Numbered from the stretch's first letter, positions 16,247 to 26,638 are shown. The stretch: 64,000 nt of DNA from Mesorhizobium neociceri (GCF_013520985.1 NZ_JACDTY010000003.1:248001-312000); one strand, 5' to 3'. Notes: generated by a model not told the origin, from the letters alone. Numbers and translations are program-made.

Positions 16247-19045
16247 CTATTCGGCATTGCCCGGTGCAGCATCTCCGGCGTCCGGACCGGCCTCAGCGGC
16301 GCCCTCGCCGTTCTCTTCGGCATCCTCGTCCGACTGCGGCTCCGAGATTCGCTCGACAGAAACCACCTTTTCGCCTTCGGCGGTGTTGAAGATGGTCACG
16401 CCCTTGGTGGCGCGGCTGGCGAAACGGATGCCGTTGACCGGCACCCGGATGACGGTGCCGCCGTCCGAAACCAGCATGATCTGGTCGTCATTGCCGACCG
16501 GGAAGGTCGCCACCAGCTGGCCGATCTCTGCCGTTTTCGACACGTCGGTGGCGCGGATGCCCTTGCCGCCGCGTCCGGTCAGGCGGAAATCATAGGATGA
16601 CGAGCGTTTGCCGTAGCCATACTCGGTCACCGTCAGCACATACTGCTCATGCGCCTTGAGGAACTCGTAGCGATCGTCGGAAAGCTCCGCCTCCTCGCCG
16701 ATCTCCTCATTCGTCAGTGCGATCTCTTCTTCCTCTCCGGCCGTCTCTAGCCGCCGCTCTGCAGCAGCCCGCTTAAGGTAAGCGGCGCGCTCCGCCGGTG
16801 AAGCATCGACATGCTCGATCACCGACATGGAGATGATGCGGTCGGTCTCGGCCATGCTTATGCCGCGCACGCCGACGGAATTGCGGCTCTGGAAGACGCG
16901 CACGTCGCCGACCGAGAAGCGGATGCACTGACCCGAATTCGCCGTCAGAAGGACGTCGTCATTGTCGGTGCAGGTCTCGACGCCGAGGATCTCGTCGCCT
17001 TCCTCCTCCAGCTTCATGGCGATCTTGCCGTTGCGGTTGACCTGGACGAAGTCGGACAGCTTGTTGCGGCGCACGGTGCCGCGCGTGGTGGCGAACATCA
17101 CGTCGAGCTCGCCCCAGCTGCTTTCGTCCTCAGGCAATGGCATGATGGTGGTGATGCGCTCGCCCTGCTCCAGCGGCAGCATGTTGATCAGCGCCTTGCC
17201 GCGCGACTGCGGATTGCCGATCGGCAAGCGCCAGACCTTCTCCTTATAGACGATGCCGCGCGAGGAGAAGAACAGCACCGGCGTGTGCGTGTTGGCGACG
17301 AACAGCCGGGTGACGAAATCCTCCTCCTTGGTCGACATGCCGGAGCGGCCCTTGCCGCCGCGACGCTGTGCCCGGTAGAGCGACAGCGGCACGCGCTTGA
17401 TGTAGCCGGAATGGCTGACGGTGACGACCATGTCCTCGCGCTGGATCAGGTCCTCGTCTTCCATGTCGGCGCCGCCGTCGGTGAGCTCGGTGCGTCGTGG
17501 CGTGCCGAACTCGTCGCGCACGGCGGCGAGCTCGTCCTTGACGATCTGCTGGATGCGCGCGCGGGACGACAAAATGTCAAGATAATCAACAATTTCGGCG
17601 CCGATCGTGTTCAACTCGTCGGCGATCTCGTCGCGGCCGAGCGCGGTCAGGCGCTGCAGGCGCAGTTCGAGGATGGCGCGCGCCTGTTCCTCGGACAGAT
17701 TGTAGGTGCCGTCCTCGTTGATGCGGTGACGCGGATCGTCGATCAAAAGGATCAGCGACTCGACATCGCCGGAGGGCCAGCGCCGCTCCATCAATTGCTC
17801 GCGCGCCGTCTGCGGGTCCGGCGCGGTGCGGATCAGCTTGATCACCTCGTCGATGTTGGCGACGGCAATGGCGAGACCGACCAGGACGTGGGCGCGGTCG
17901 CGCGCCTTGCGCAGCAGGAATTTCGTGCGCCGGCTGATCACCTCTTCGCGGAAGCCGACAAAGGCCTTCAGCATGTCGGTCAGATTCATCACTTCCGGCT
18001 TGCCGCCGTTCAACGCCACCATGTTGGCGCCGAAGGAGGTTTGCAGCGGCGTGAAGCGGTAGAGCTGGTTCAAGATGACGTCAGCGACGGCGTCGCGCTT
18101 CAGTTCGATGACGACGCGGTAACCCTGGCGGTCGCTTTCGTCGCGGATGTCGGAAATGCCTTCGATGCGCTTGTCGCGCACCAGTTCGGCCATTTTCTCG
18201 ATCATCGAGGCCTTGTTCACCTGGTAGGGAACCTCGGTGATGATGATCGATTCACGGTCGTTGCCGCGCTGCTCGACATTGACCTTGCCGCGCATGACGA
18301 TGGAGCCGCGGCCGGTCGCATAGGCGCTGTAGATGCCGGAACGGCCAAGCACGATGCCGCCGGTCGGGAAATCGGGACCCGGAATGATCTCCATCAGCGC
18401 CGGCAGGTCTATCGCCGGATTGTCGATGATGGCGATGGCGCCATTGCAGACTTCGGCCAGATTGTGCGGTGGAATGTTGGTTGCCATGCCAACGGCAATG
18501 CCGCCGGAACCGTTGACCAGAAGGTTGGGGAAGCGAGCCGGCAGAACCTTCGGCTCGGTGTCGGAGGCATCATAGGTCTCCTGGAAATCGACGGTTTCCT
18601 TGTCGATATCCTCGAGCAGCTCATGCGCGACCTTGGTCAGCCTGGACTCGGTGTAGCGCATCGCCGCCGGCGGATCGCCGTCGATCGAACCGAAATTGCC
18701 CTGCCCATCGATCAGCGGCACGCGCAAGGACCAATCCTGCGCCATGCGCACCAAGGCGTCATAGATCGAGGCGTCGCCATGCGGATGGTATTTACCCATC
18801 ACGTCGGCGACCGGCCGAGCCGACTTCACATATTTGCGGTTCCAGTGGTAGCCGCTCTCATGCGCGGCATAGAGAATGCGGCGATGCACCGGCTTCAGGC
18901 CGTCGCGCACATCGGGCAGCGCACGGCTGACGATCACGCTCATGGCGTAGGAGAGGTAGGAGCTCTGCATCTCCTCGATGATGGAGATCGGCTCGATGCC
19001 GGTGGGGCCGCCGTCGGCGCCGCGCGGTGTTTTTTGGTCGGTCAA
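16247..19045 (-). CDS. gyrA: DNA gyrase subunit A
   Basis: 932 residues. Breaks and reseals DNA to introduce negative supercoils, together with GyrB. The catalytic tyrosine is Y131 in [10 protein letters not shown], and the GyrA box is QRRGGKG in the C-terminal domain. The quinolone region reads [10 protein letters not shown]: the residue matching E. coli Ser83 is Ala92, and Asp87 is kept as D96. The C-terminal wrapping domain carries an extra acidic insertion ([27 protein letters not shown] region) and a long acidic tail. The start is TTG at 19045, since no ATG lies before the conserved N-terminus. Monocistronic. Confidence 0.98.
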   Translation of the reverse strand: MTDQKTPRGADGGPTGIEPISIIEEMQSSYLSYAMSVIVSRALPDVRDGLKPVHRRILYAAHESGYHWNRKYVKSARPVADVMGKYHPHGDASIYDALVRMAQDWSLRVPLIDGQGNFGSIDGDPPAAMRYTESRLTKVAHELLEDIDKETVDFQETYDASDTEPKVLPARFPNLLVNGSGGIAVGMATNIPPHNLAEVCNGAIAIIDNPAIDLPALMEIIPGPDFPTGGIVLGRSGIYSAYATGRGSIVMRGKVNVEQRGNDRESIIITEVPYQVNKASMIEKMAELVRDKRIEGISDIRDESDRQGYRVVIELKRDAVADVILNQLYRFTPLQTSFGANMVALNGGKPEVMNLTDMLKAFVGFREEVISRRTKFLLRKARDRAHVLVGLAIAVANIDEVIKLIRTAPDPQTAREQLMERRWPSGDVESLILLIDDPRHRINEDGTYNLSEEQARAILELRLQRLTALGRDEIADELNTIGAEIVDYLDILSSRARIQQIVKDELAAVRDEFGTPRRTELTDGGADMEDEDLIQREDMVVTVSHSGYIKRVPLSLYRAQRRGGKGRSGMSTKEEDFVTRLFVANTHTPVLFFSSRGIVYKEKVWRLPIGNPQSRGKALINMLPLEQGERITTIMPLPEDESSWGELDVMFATTRGTVRRNKLSDFVQVNRNGKIAMKLEEEGDEILGVETCTDNDDVLLTANSGQCIRFSVGDVRVFQSRNSVGVRGISMAETDRIISMSVIEHVDASPAERAAYLKRAAAERRLETAGEEEEIALTNEEIGEEAELSDDRYEFLKAHEQYVLTVTEYGYGKRSSSYDFRLTGRGGKGIRATDVSKTAEIGQLVATFPVGNDDQIMLVSDGGTVIRVPVNGIRFASRATKGVTIFNTAEGEKVVSVERISEPQSDEDAEENGEGAAEAGPDAGDAAPGNAE

Positions 19046-19255
19046 ATCTGATCACAATCTAATCGGGAATCACTGACCGCTTATATAGGAAGCCCGCCTG
19101 AAACTCCAATATTCGCGGCACTTTTCCAACGACAATTTCGGTGGTAATTTCAAATGGATACCGCTGATTGCGACGATTTGGCCATAGCGCATTTAGCCGC
19201 CATCAGGGCAAAAGCCTGCGATGGGTCGTTTTCCTAGCCAAGAGCCATAAGCACG

Positions 19256-20935
19256 ATGAACTGGTGGCTGCCTTTGCGAGCGCTGAGCGGTTGGCGGCCC
19301 GGGGATCTCAACGGCGATCTGGCCGCCGGGCTGACGCTGGCCGCGATCGCCATTCCTGAACAGATGGCGACGGCCCGCCTTGGCGGCTTTGCGCCCGAGA
19401 TCGGCTTCTTTGCCTTTGTCGCGGGATCGCTGGCCTTTGCCCTGTTCGGCGCCAATCGCCATCTGTCTTCCGGCGCGGATTCGACCATCACGCCGTTGTT
19501 TGCCGGCGGCCTGGCGCTCATCGCCGTCGCCGGCTCGGCGCATTATCTGGCGCTGGCGGCGATGCTGGCGCTGATGGTCGGCCTGCTGGTGGGTTTGAGC
19601 GGCATCTTCCGGCTCGGCTGGATCGCCGACCTGTTGTCAGTGCCGGTCACCACCGGTTTTCTGACCGGCATCGCCGTCCATATCATCGTATCGCAACTGC
19701 CCGGATTGCTCGGTCTGCCGGCCGAAGGCGGCGAAACGCTGCGCCGCGTCGGTGAGATCGCCGCCAATCTGCATTTGACCAACCCGTGGAGCCTGACGCT
19801 CGGCCTCGGCGTGTTCGCGACCGTGTTCGTCGCCGAGCGCATCAGCGCCCGCATCCCCGGCGCCTTGATCGGCATGGTGCTGGCGACGCTGGCGGTTGCG
19901 GTCTTCGGCCTGAAGGCGCGTGGCGTCGAGGTTCTGGGAGCCTTGCCCAACGGCCTGCCGCAAGCCGGTCTGCCGACGGCAAGCCTCGGCGATGCGCAGG
20001 CGCTGTTGCCGCTGGCCCTGCTGATCGCCATAGTCGTCATGGTGCAGACGGCGGCCACCAGCCGCTCCTTTGTCGGAGAGACGCCAGACGTGAACCGCGA
20101 TTTCGTTGGCGTCGGCGCGGGCAGCATCCTTTCCGGCCTGTTCGGCGCCTTCGCGGTCAATGCCAGCCCGCCACGCACCGCAATCGTCGCCCAGTCGGGC
20201 GGGCGTTCGAAAGTGTCCGGCCTGATTGCCGCGGCGATTGTGCTGGCGCTGGGCGCTTTCGGCGGCGGTCTGCTCGCCGATGTCCCGCAGGCCGCCCTTG
20301 CCGGCGTTCTGCTGTTCGTTGCCCAGCATATTTTACGCTGGAAGGTGTTCGCCAGCGTCTACCGGCAAGCGCCGGTCGAATTCCTGCTGATCCTGGTCAC
20401 CATGACGGCCATCGTCGTACTGCCGATCGAGACGGGCGTCGCGGTCGGCATCGGCCTGTCGCTGCTGCACGGACTTTGGAGCGCGACACGCACGCAGGCG
20501 ATCGAGCTCGAACAGGTGCCCGGCACCTCGGTGTGGTGGCCGCCGGGCACGCCGTCGGCGGGCGAGCAGCTCTCCGGCGTGCTGGTTGTGGCTTTCCAGG
20601 CGCCACTGTCCTTCGTCAATGCCGACAGCTTCAAGCGCGGCGTCTGCGACCTGATCGATGCCAGGGCCGAAAACATCAAGCTTGTCGTGCTGGAAGCCAG
20701 CAACATCGCCGAGATCGACTATACCGCCGCGCAGGCCCTGATCGAAGCCATCGCCCACTGCCGCAAGGCGGGCGCGATCTTTGCCATTGCGCGGCTGGAA
20801 TCGCTGCGCGCCCAGGCGGCACTGGCGCGTTTCGGCATTGCCGACCTCGTCGGCCCGCGCAGAATCTTTCACAGCGTCGACGCCGCCATCAAGGCGCTGT
20901 CGCCGGATAAGCCAAGACAGGACGAGGCAAAATGA
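19256..20935 (+). CDS. SulP-family anion transporter with STAS domain
   Basis: 559 residues. The N-terminal about 410 form the SulP (SLC26) membrane domain: it starts LNGDLAAGLTLAAIAIPEQMATARLGG, has GANRHLSSGADSTITPLF, and VNASPPRTAIVAQSGGRSKVSGLIAA in the anion-binding core. The C-terminus (about 425-545) is a STAS domain (LSFVNADSFKRGV ... LVVLEASNIAEIDYTAAQALIEAI). Members move sulfate, bicarbonate, C4-dicarboxylates or chloride; the substrate here is not evident. Its stop overlaps the next gene in ATGA, so the ParB-like protein is coupled to it. Confidence 0.93.
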   Translation: MNWWLPLRALSGWRPGDLNGDLAAGLTLAAIAIPEQMATARLGGFAPEIGFFAFVAGSLAFALFGANRHLSSGADSTITPLFAGGLALIAVAGSAHYLALAAMLALMVGLLVGLSGIFRLGWIADLLSVPVTTGFLTGIAVHIIVSQLPGLLGLPAEGGETLRRVGEIAANLHLTNPWSLTLGLGVFATVFVAERISARIPGALIGMVLATLAVAVFGLKARGVEVLGALPNGLPQAGLPTASLGDAQALLPLALLIAIVVMVQTAATSRSFVGETPDVNRDFVGVGAGSILSGLFGAFAVNASPPRTAIVAQSGGRSKVSGLIAAAIVLALGAFGGGLLADVPQAALAGVLLFVAQHILRWKVFASVYRQAPVEFLLILVTMTAIVVLPIETGVAVGIGLSLLHGLWSATRTQAIELEQVPGTSVWWPPGTPSAGEQLSGVLVVAFQAPLSFVNADSFKRGVCDLIDARAENIKLVVLEASNIAEIDYTAAQALIEAIAHCRKAGAIFAIARLESLRAQAALARFGIADLVGPRRIFHSVDAAIKALSPDKPRQDEAK

Positions 20936-21552
20936 CCACCGAGCGAGAACCCTTGCTGAGCCCGGTTCCGGTAGCCGAGCTGCGGCCGACGCAGATCACC
21001 GTCGGATTGCGGGAAGTGGACGTTAAACGCCGCATGATCCGGCTGCAGAGCCCGAAGAAAACCGGGGCGTTTCTGGGCCGCCATCTGGTGCCGGTGGTGC
21101 TCGGTCCGAAGAAACGCAACTACGTCACCGATCACCACCATCTCGCCCGCGCGCTGCTTGAGGAAGGCGTCGCGGACGTACTGGTGACGGTGATGGCCGA
21201 TTTGTCGACCCTCGACAAAGACGCCTTCATGGTCGTGCTCGACAAGCGCGGCTGGATGCATCCGTTCGACGAGAATGGGCACCGCCGGGATTATGACGCC
21301 ATTCCCAAAAGCATGGCCGACCTTGTCGATGACCCCTATCGCAGCCTGGCGGGAGAGCTTCGCCGGCAAGCCGGCTTCGCCAAGGAAACGACGCCGTTCA
21401 GCGAGTTTTTATGGGCGGATTTCATGCGCCGGCGCATCGACCGGGACGCAGTGGTGAAAAACTTCGACAAGGCGATGGGGCAAGCGCTGGTCCTGGCCAA
21501 GAGCAAGGACGCCGACTACCTGCCGGGCTGGTGCGGGCCGACCTCGGACTGA
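20932..21552 (+). CDS. ParB-like nuclease-fold protein (ParBc_2 type)
   Basis: 206 residues. The segment LRPTQITVGLREVDVKRRM ... FLGRHLVPVVLGPKKRNYVTDHHHLARALLEEGV matches the ParBc_2 family, in which a DxHH-like motif (DHHH) replaces the CTP-handling parts of true ParB. There is no helix-turn-helix, so it is not a chromosome-segregation ParB. Start ATG overlaps the SulP stop (ATGA). Its TGA abuts the stop codon of the convergent AraC gene (TGATCA) with no room for a terminator. The biochemical role is unknown; coupling to an anion transporter hints at sensing or modification linked to that ion. Confidence 0.83.
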   Translation: MTTEREPLLSPVPVAELRPTQITVGLREVDVKRRMIRLQSPKKTGAFLGRHLVPVVLGPKKRNYVTDHHHLARALLEEGVADVLVTVMADLSTLDKDAFMVVLDKRGWMHPFDENGHRRDYDAIPKSMADLVDDPYRSLAGELRRQAGFAKETTPFSEFLWADFMRRRIDRDAVVKNFDKAMGQALVLAKSKDADYLPGWCGPTSD

Positions 21553-22413
21553 TCAGAAGGCCACAATCGCCGATGGTGACGGCAAAGCGCTGCCTGACCG
21601 GCGTGCGCGATAGTCACCCGGCGTCTCGCCCATGACACGTCGGAAACGGCGATTGAATGTGGACAGGTCGTTGAAGCCGGCCTCGAAGGCAATTGCCGAG
21701 ATGGGTTCATCCGACATGCGCAGCCGCACCGCCGCGCGGTGCAGCCGGGTTCTGAGCAGGAACTGATAAGGCGTCGTGCCCGCGACCTGCCGGAAGGTGC
21801 GCAGGAAGTGATAGGGGCTGGTCGCCGTCGAGCCGGCAAGCTCGGCGAGTGAAACGGGTCGGTCGGCGTTGAGCTCGATCTGCCGCACCGCCTCGGCGAC
21901 CCGTTTCTGGTCGCGGCGGCTCGGCGGACGAGCTGCAGGCGTGGCCTCGCTGGCGACAGCAAGTGCTGCGCCGGCTATGCGCAGGCCAAGTTCCTCGAAA
22001 GCATCGATGTCGGTCATCTCGCGTGCCGCTTCGGCCTCGGCCAGCAGCGATGCCAGCGCCGGCATGGGCGGCAGATGCGGCACCCCGAACGTCAGCTTCT
22101 TCGCGCCAAGCACGTCGCTGGCGATGCGGTCGAGATGGGCCGGAGCGAAGTGGAAGGACAGGCAGCGGTCGCCGGCGCCGTGCTCGTGCCCGCATTCATA
22201 GCAGGCGCCGACATTGCCGAGCAGGACCGCGCCTGGCGCCAGCATGGCGGCGCCCTGGCTGGTGCGGTAGCGGAAGCTGCCGCTGGTGACTGCGGCAATG
22301 CAGACACTGCGGTGCTCTTCCTCGAACGGACGGTCGCCGGCGCCGGCCGTGCACAGCACGTCGGACACATACCAGTCCGGCCCCGAAGCCAGTTTTTGCT
22401 CACTCGTCGCCAT
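21553..22413 (-). CDS. AraC-family transcriptional regulator
   Basis: 286 residues from ATG 22413. The N-terminal part has cupin-like effector-binding character with Cys-rich GNVGACYECGHEHGAGDRC (about residues 66-84), an unusual cluster that might bind a metal or sense redox. The C-terminus is a double AraC helix-turn-helix: LAELAGSTATSPYHFLRTFRQVAGTTPYQFLL and ISAIAFEAGFNDLSTFNRRFRRVMGETPGDYR. It probably controls the divergent gene at 22500 (a DUF1579-like protein), 86 bases away. Target ligand unknown. Confidence 0.88.
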   Translation of the reverse strand: MATSEQKLASGPDWYVSDVLCTAGAGDRPFEEEHRSVCIAAVTSGSFRYRTSQGAAMLAPGAVLLGNVGACYECGHEHGAGDRCLSFHFAPAHLDRIASDVLGAKKLTFGVPHLPPMPALASLLAEAEAAREMTDIDAFEELGLRIAGAALAVASEATPAARPPSRRDQKRVAEAVRQIELNADRPVSLAELAGSTATSPYHFLRTFRQVAGTTPYQFLLRTRLHRAAVRLRMSDEPISAIAFEAGFNDLSTFNRRFRRVMGETPGDYRARRSGSALPSPSAIVAF

Positions 22414-22499
22414 GGCTTGAAAGATAGCAATTTTTCCCAAGCGCAACACCCCGCCCCGGCCTATCGCTTGCAGCCTCCTGACACCACGAAGGCAGCAGC

Positions 22500-23036
22500 A
22501 TGACCGATCAATCCTCATTCACGGAAGCCCTCCACAGCGACGGCCCCAACCCTGACCTGGCTGAAAAGCTCGATCTCTACGGCCGCTTCGTCGGCGCCTG
22601 GACCTTCGATGCCACGCGCCACCTCGAGGACGGCACGGTTTTGACCGGACGCGGCGAGGTGCATTTCGGCTGGGTCCTGGAAGGCAAGGCGATCCAGGAT
22701 GTGTGGATCTTGCCCGCACGCGATGCCGGCCCCACACCGTCGCTTGGCGCATGGACGTTCTACGGCACGACATTGCGCGTCTATGATCCCAATTCGGTTG
22801 CCTGGCACATCTTCTGGAGCGACCCGCGGAACCAATATTACAGCCGCCAGCTTGGTCGCGCCGAAGGCGACACGATCGTGCAGGTTGGCGCCGATGGCAC
22901 CGGCTCGTCGGTGCGCTGGAGCTTTTCACGCATCACCAACGACAGCTTCCGCTGGCTGGGCGAGCGTTCGCACGACAATGGAGCGACATGGCGCCTCGAA
23001 GTCGAGTTCCTGGCGCGCCGTGTCACCCAAGGCTGA
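22500..23036 (+). CDS. DUF1579-like hypothetical protein
   Basis: 178 residues, soluble, no signal. It has the lipocalin-like pattern of small bacterial proteins annotated as DUF1579 or of unknown function: LYGRFVGAWTFDATRHLEDG, GRGEVHFGWVLEGKAIQDVW, YGTTLRVYDPNSVAWHIFW and a closing SHDNGATWRLEVEFLARR. These form a beta barrel that could bind a small hydrophobic ligand. It is divergent from an AraC regulator and is followed 32 bases later by a VOC protein on the same strand. Confidence 0.78.
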   Translation: MTDQSSFTEALHSDGPNPDLAEKLDLYGRFVGAWTFDATRHLEDGTVLTGRGEVHFGWVLEGKAIQDVWILPARDAGPTPSLGAWTFYGTTLRVYDPNSVAWHIFWSDPRNQYYSRQLGRAEGDTIVQVGADGTGSSVRWSFSRITNDSFRWLGERSHDNGATWRLEVEFLARRVTQG

Positions 23037-23068
23037 CAGCGCAACATATTGTAAAAAAGGTGAAAAAC

Positions 23069-23446
23069 ATGCTTGACCATGTCTCGATCGGTGTCCGCGA
23101 CACCAATATTTCGAAGCCCTTCTACGATGCCGCGTTGAAGCCGCTTGGCTATTCGTGCCTCAGCCAGTCGCCTGATACACTGGGCTATGGCGCGCAGGTG
23201 GCCGCCCTGTGGGTGAACGGCGCGGCGCGGCCGGTGCCACCGGACGAAAAGTCCGGCCTGCATTTCTGTTTTGCCGCGCCGACAAGGGCCAGCGTCGACG
23301 CCTTTCATGCCGGCGCCATGCGTGCGGGCGGCAGCGACAATGGCGCGCCAGGGCTGCGTGCCGACTATGGCGAGAATTATTACGCCGCCTTCGTCATCGA
23401 CCCGGACGGCTATCGTCTGGAAGCTTATTGCAGCGCCGCCGGCTAA
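23069..23446 (+). CDS. VOC-family (glyoxalase-like) protein
   Basis: 125 residues: a single vicinal-oxygen-chelate unit with two beta-alpha-beta-beta-beta modules. It starts MLDHVSIGVRDTNISKPFYDAALKPLGY and ends YYAAFVIDPDGYRLEAYC. The metal set appears to be H4, and the E in the last strand, with a His in GLHFCFAAP. Such proteins include dioxygenases, glyoxalases and resistance proteins; the substrate is unknown. ATG at 23069 has AAAAAAGGTG a few bases upstream. Probably cotranscribed with the gene before it. Confidence 0.87.
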   Translation: MLDHVSIGVRDTNISKPFYDAALKPLGYSCLSQSPDTLGYGAQVAALWVNGAARPVPPDEKSGLHFCFAAPTRASVDAFHAGAMRAGGSDNGAPGLRADYGENYYAAFVIDPDGYRLEAYCSAAG

Positions 23447-23552
23447 CACTGCCGGCACCTCCGGTATCGCCATCTCAGACGGTTCCCACCGGCCGGGCTT
23501 TGCTCTACCACTATGGTGGCGCAGGGGTCCGGCCCGGCGGGAGGGGTGAGAG

Positions 23553-24182
23553 ATGCCGAGTTTCGACAGCCTGTTCAACGCCTTCGTCACCATTCTGGTG
23601 ACCATTGACCCGCCAGGCCTGGCGCCGCTCTTCCTTGCTGTGACACGCGGCATGAACCGCGAGGAGCGTCAGCAGGTTTCGGTGCGCGCCTCGATCATCG
23701 GCTTCCTGGTGATGGCGCTGTTTGCGGTTGCCGGCGCTTCTATCCTGTCGGTGTTCGGCATTACGCTGCCGGCCTTCCGCGTCGCCGGCGGATTCCTTTT
23801 GTTCTTCATCGCCTTCGAAATGGTGTTCGAGCGCCGCCAGGACCGCAAGGAGAAGATCGGCGACGTCGCCATCACCAAGGACATGATCCACAACATCGCG
23901 GCCTTCCCGCTGGCGATCCCGCTGATCGCCGGCCCCGGCGCGATTTCGGCGACCGTGCTTCTGTCCGGCTCGTTTCAGGGCTTTGCCGCACAGGCAGCGC
24001 TGGTCGGCATCATCTTCGTCTGCCTCGCCATTACCTATCTGGTGTTCGTGCTCTCCGAACGCATCGACCGCATCCTCGGCCAGACCGGCCGCTCGATCCT
24101 GACCCGCCTGCTCGGCGTCATCCTGGCAGCGCTAGCGGTGCAGTTCGTCGCCGATGGCATCAAGGCGCTGATGGCGGGTTGA
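23553..24182 (+). CDS. MarC-family membrane protein
   Basis: 209 residues with about six membrane helices. Family start [32 protein letters not shown] and the segment [25 protein letters not shown] are diagnostic for MarC (UPF0056). Despite the name, no role in drug resistance is proven. A strong GGGAGGGG site precedes the ATG. Its TGA is followed after ten bases by a long heptamer array. Confidence 0.92.
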
Positions 24183-24191
24183 GTGGCAGGC

Positions 24192-24681
<490 letters not shown>

Positions 24682-24705
24682 GGCAGTCTCCTTTTCAGAA
24701 ATGCG

Positions 24706-25106
24706 TCATTGGCCGAATACGACCGCATGCATGATCCGGCCCGGCAGCAGAGTGAACACGCCGGCGCCGATCAGCGCGAAAACATATTGCGAAATCATGA
24801 CCATGCGATGTTTGGCGACGCGATGCAGTTGCGCGTGCCAGACCGCAAGCGGCACGGTGGTGACCAGCACCAGGATCGACAAGATATGGATCGGGCTGAA
24901 CGGACCGACGAGGCGGATCTGCTGGATCCAGAAACTGGAGAGGGCGATGACCAGCATCAGCGCCGCCCAGGCATAGCCCATCACGCGGTGACGCGTCGTG
25001 CCTTTCGGCAGCGCCAGTTGGGTGCCACCTAAAACCAGCGCGGCAAGGGCCGCGAAGGCGTGCCATGGAATGGGAGGGGCGCCGATAAAAGCGGTCCGAG
25101 CGACAT
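24706..25106 (-). pseudogene. DUF2306 membrane protein, frameshifted near its start
   Basis: The body (frame ending at 24706) reads FIGAPPIPWHAFAALAALVLGG, then TRHRVMGYAWAALML, FSPIHILSILVLVTTVPLAVWHAQ and GAGVFTLLPGRIMH: a four-helix DUF2306 protein. The only good start is the ATG at 25106 with GGAGAGG before it (MSLGPLL), but that is in a different frame. Adding one T to the four-base run (complement of 25087-25090) joins the two as MSLGPLFIGAPPIPWHAF, the usual family start. So either one base was lost in evolution or the run was misread in sequencing. No slippery heptamer is visible. The first standard start in the body frame would give only 92 residues. Confidence 0.75.
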
Positions 25107-25143
25107 CGCGCCCTCTCCTCAGATATCCTTGGCCATCTCTGGC

Positions 25144-25680
25144 TCAGAACGGGATTTCGTCGTCCAGTTCGCGTGACGAGCCGCCGCCACCACCGCCGCC
25201 CCTGGCGCCGCCACCGCTGTTGCCACCGCCGCGGTTGAAGCTTTCATTGGGGCTCGACTGACCGAAATCCGAGCCACGGCTCGCACCGCCGCCACCAGCA
25301 TAGTTGCCGACCTGGCCGCCGCCTTCGCCGCGAGAATCGAGCATCTGCAGCTCACCGCGGAATTTCTGCAGCACAACTTCCGTCGTGTACTTGTCGGCTC
25401 CGGTCTGGTCCTGCCATTTGCGCGTCTGCAGCTGGCCTTCGACGTAAACCTTCATGCCCTTCTTGAGGTATTGTTCGGCGACCTTGGCGATCTGGTCATT
25501 GAAGATGACCACATTGTGCCACTCGGTCTTTTCCTTGCGCTCGCCGGAGTTCTTGTCGCGCCAGCTTTCAGACGTGGCGATGCGGATATTGACGACCGGG
25601 TCACCCGAATTCAGGCGGCGAATTTCAGGGTCCGCGCCGAGGTTACCGACCAGAATGACCTTGTTGACGCTACCCGCCAT
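25144..25680 (-). CDS. ssb: Single-stranded DNA-binding protein
   Basis: 178 residues. OB-fold domain 1-115 ([58 protein letters not shown]), then a Gly- and Ser-rich flexible linker and the acidic tail ELDDEIPF that docks repair partners. It coats single-stranded DNA in replication and repair as a tetramer. A perfect LexA-type box lies about 100 bases upstream, so it is likely SOS-induced. Other members of this regulon (uvrA) are nearby. Confidence 0.97.
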   Translation of the reverse strand: MAGSVNKVILVGNLGADPEIRRLNSGDPVVNIRIATSESWRDKNSGERKEKTEWHNVVIFNDQIAKVAEQYLKKGMKVYVEGQLQTRKWQDQTGADKYTTEVVLQKFRGELQMLDSRGEGGGQVGNYAGGGGASRGSDFGQSSPNESFNRGGGNSGGGARGGGGGGGSSRELDDEIPF

Positions 25681-25781
25681 GACACTTCTCCGCGCTCGTT
25701 CGAAACAAATTTTAAGTCGCTCACCTTACAGGCTGCAGGCGATCCTCGCTTGCCGCGGCTGGCTTTTCCCACAAGGTTTTT

Positions 25782-25796
25782 GTTCTTTTTTTGTTC
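25782..25796. promoter_or_regulatory. LexA (SOS) box upstream of ssb
   Basis: GTTC (25782-25785), seven T (25786-25792), GTTC (25793-25796): an exact match to the alphaproteobacterial LexA site GTTC-N7-GTTC. It stands about 100 bases before the ssb start and about 95 before the divergent cupin gene, so either or both may be controlled. Confidence 0.75.
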
Positions 25797-25889
25797 TATT
25801 CTCGTCGGCCCCGGCTGTCAAGAATGTCAGCAAGAGGTAGGGTGTGCGCCTGAAATTGCGACTATGCCGGGATCGAAAGGCGGTGGCGA

Positions 25890-26279
25890 ATGGAAGTCAT
25901 TACGCATCTGGACCAGCCGCGAGAGCAGTGGCGAGCGGGCGTGGAAACCCGCATGCAAGTTTCCGCCGGCAACGGAGCGAGCCAGCTTTGCCTGTTCGAA
26001 CAATGGGTTCAACCAGGCGTCGGGGCTCCGACACATCGCCATCCGGCAGAGGAAGTGCTGACCGTCATTGCCGGAACCGCCGAGATGTGGATCGACGAAG
26101 ACCGCGTGACGCTGACTGCCGGACAGTCGCTCCTCATTCCCGCAGAGAGAAAACACGGGTTTAGAAACGTCGGCACCAAGACGCTTCACATCCATGCCGT
26201 GCTGGCTTCACCGATCTTCGAGGCGACGTTCGAGGGGTCTGCCGAGCCGGTGAGGCGCTGGCTTCCGGCGGCGCCGTAA
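25890..26279 (+). CDS. Cupin-domain protein
   Basis: 129 residues forming one cupin barrel. The metal motif one reads PTHRHPAEEVLTVIAGTAEMWI (two His, Glu) and motif two LLIPAERKHGFRNVG (His), a complete His-His-Glu-His-type set. Members bind metal ions and often sugars, or act as dioxygenases. The ATG follows the ssb promoter region on the opposite strand, so this gene shares a divergent promoter with ssb and may respond to LexA. Confidence 0.88.
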   Translation: MEVITHLDQPREQWRAGVETRMQVSAGNGASQLCLFEQWVQPGVGAPTHRHPAEEVLTVIAGTAEMWIDEDRVTLTAGQSLLIPAERKHGFRNVGTKTLHIHAVLASPIFEATFEGSAEPVRRWLPAAP

Positions 26280-26323
26280 AACACCGCTTGCCAAATCAAT
26301 AAGTATCGACTTATGCTTTTGCC

Positions 26324-26638
26324 ATGATCGAAGCAGAGATTTTCCGCGCCCTGGCCGACCCAACGCGGCGCGCCGTCTACGAGCGGCTCGCCGGCGGCGA
26401 GATGAGCGTGTCGGAGTTGCGCACAGGTATGAGCGTGTCGCAGCCGGCTGTCTCCCAGCACCTTGCCGTGCTGCGCGGCGCCGGCCTGGTCAGCGAAAGG
26501 CGGGCCGGCCGCAACGCCTATTATCGCGCCGATCCGCAAGGGCTCGAGCCACTGCTCGGCTGGATCGAACGCTACCGCGCATTCTGGCCCGAGCGCATCG
26601 AAAGGCTGAAGGTCATTTTGAAGGACATGGACCAATGA
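26324..26638 (+). CDS. ArsR-family winged-helix regulator
   Basis: 104 residues: IFRALADPTRRAVYERLAGGEMSVSELRTGMSVSQPAVSQHLAVLRGAGLVSERRAGRNAYYRADPQGLEPLLGWIERY. This is the ArsR/SmtB winged helix without the metal-binding ELCVCDL motif, so the effector is probably not a metal. It overlaps the SRPBCC gene by ATGA and is the usual regulator-partner pair in which the regulator represses its own operon. Confidence 0.93.
   Translation: MIEAEIFRALADPTRRAVYERLAGGEMSVSELRTGMSVSQPAVSQHLAVLRGAGLVSERRAGRNAYYRADPQGLEPLLGWIERYRAFWPERIERLKVILKDMDQ

Noticed and set aside
16811..19051. Plus-strand frame of 746 residues
   Set aside because: Antisense of gyrA, rich in His, Asp and Arg as expected of mirrored frames.
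20932..21552. Chromosome-partitioning ParB
   Set aside because: It lacks the helix-turn-helix and C-terminal dimer parts, and no parA is near.
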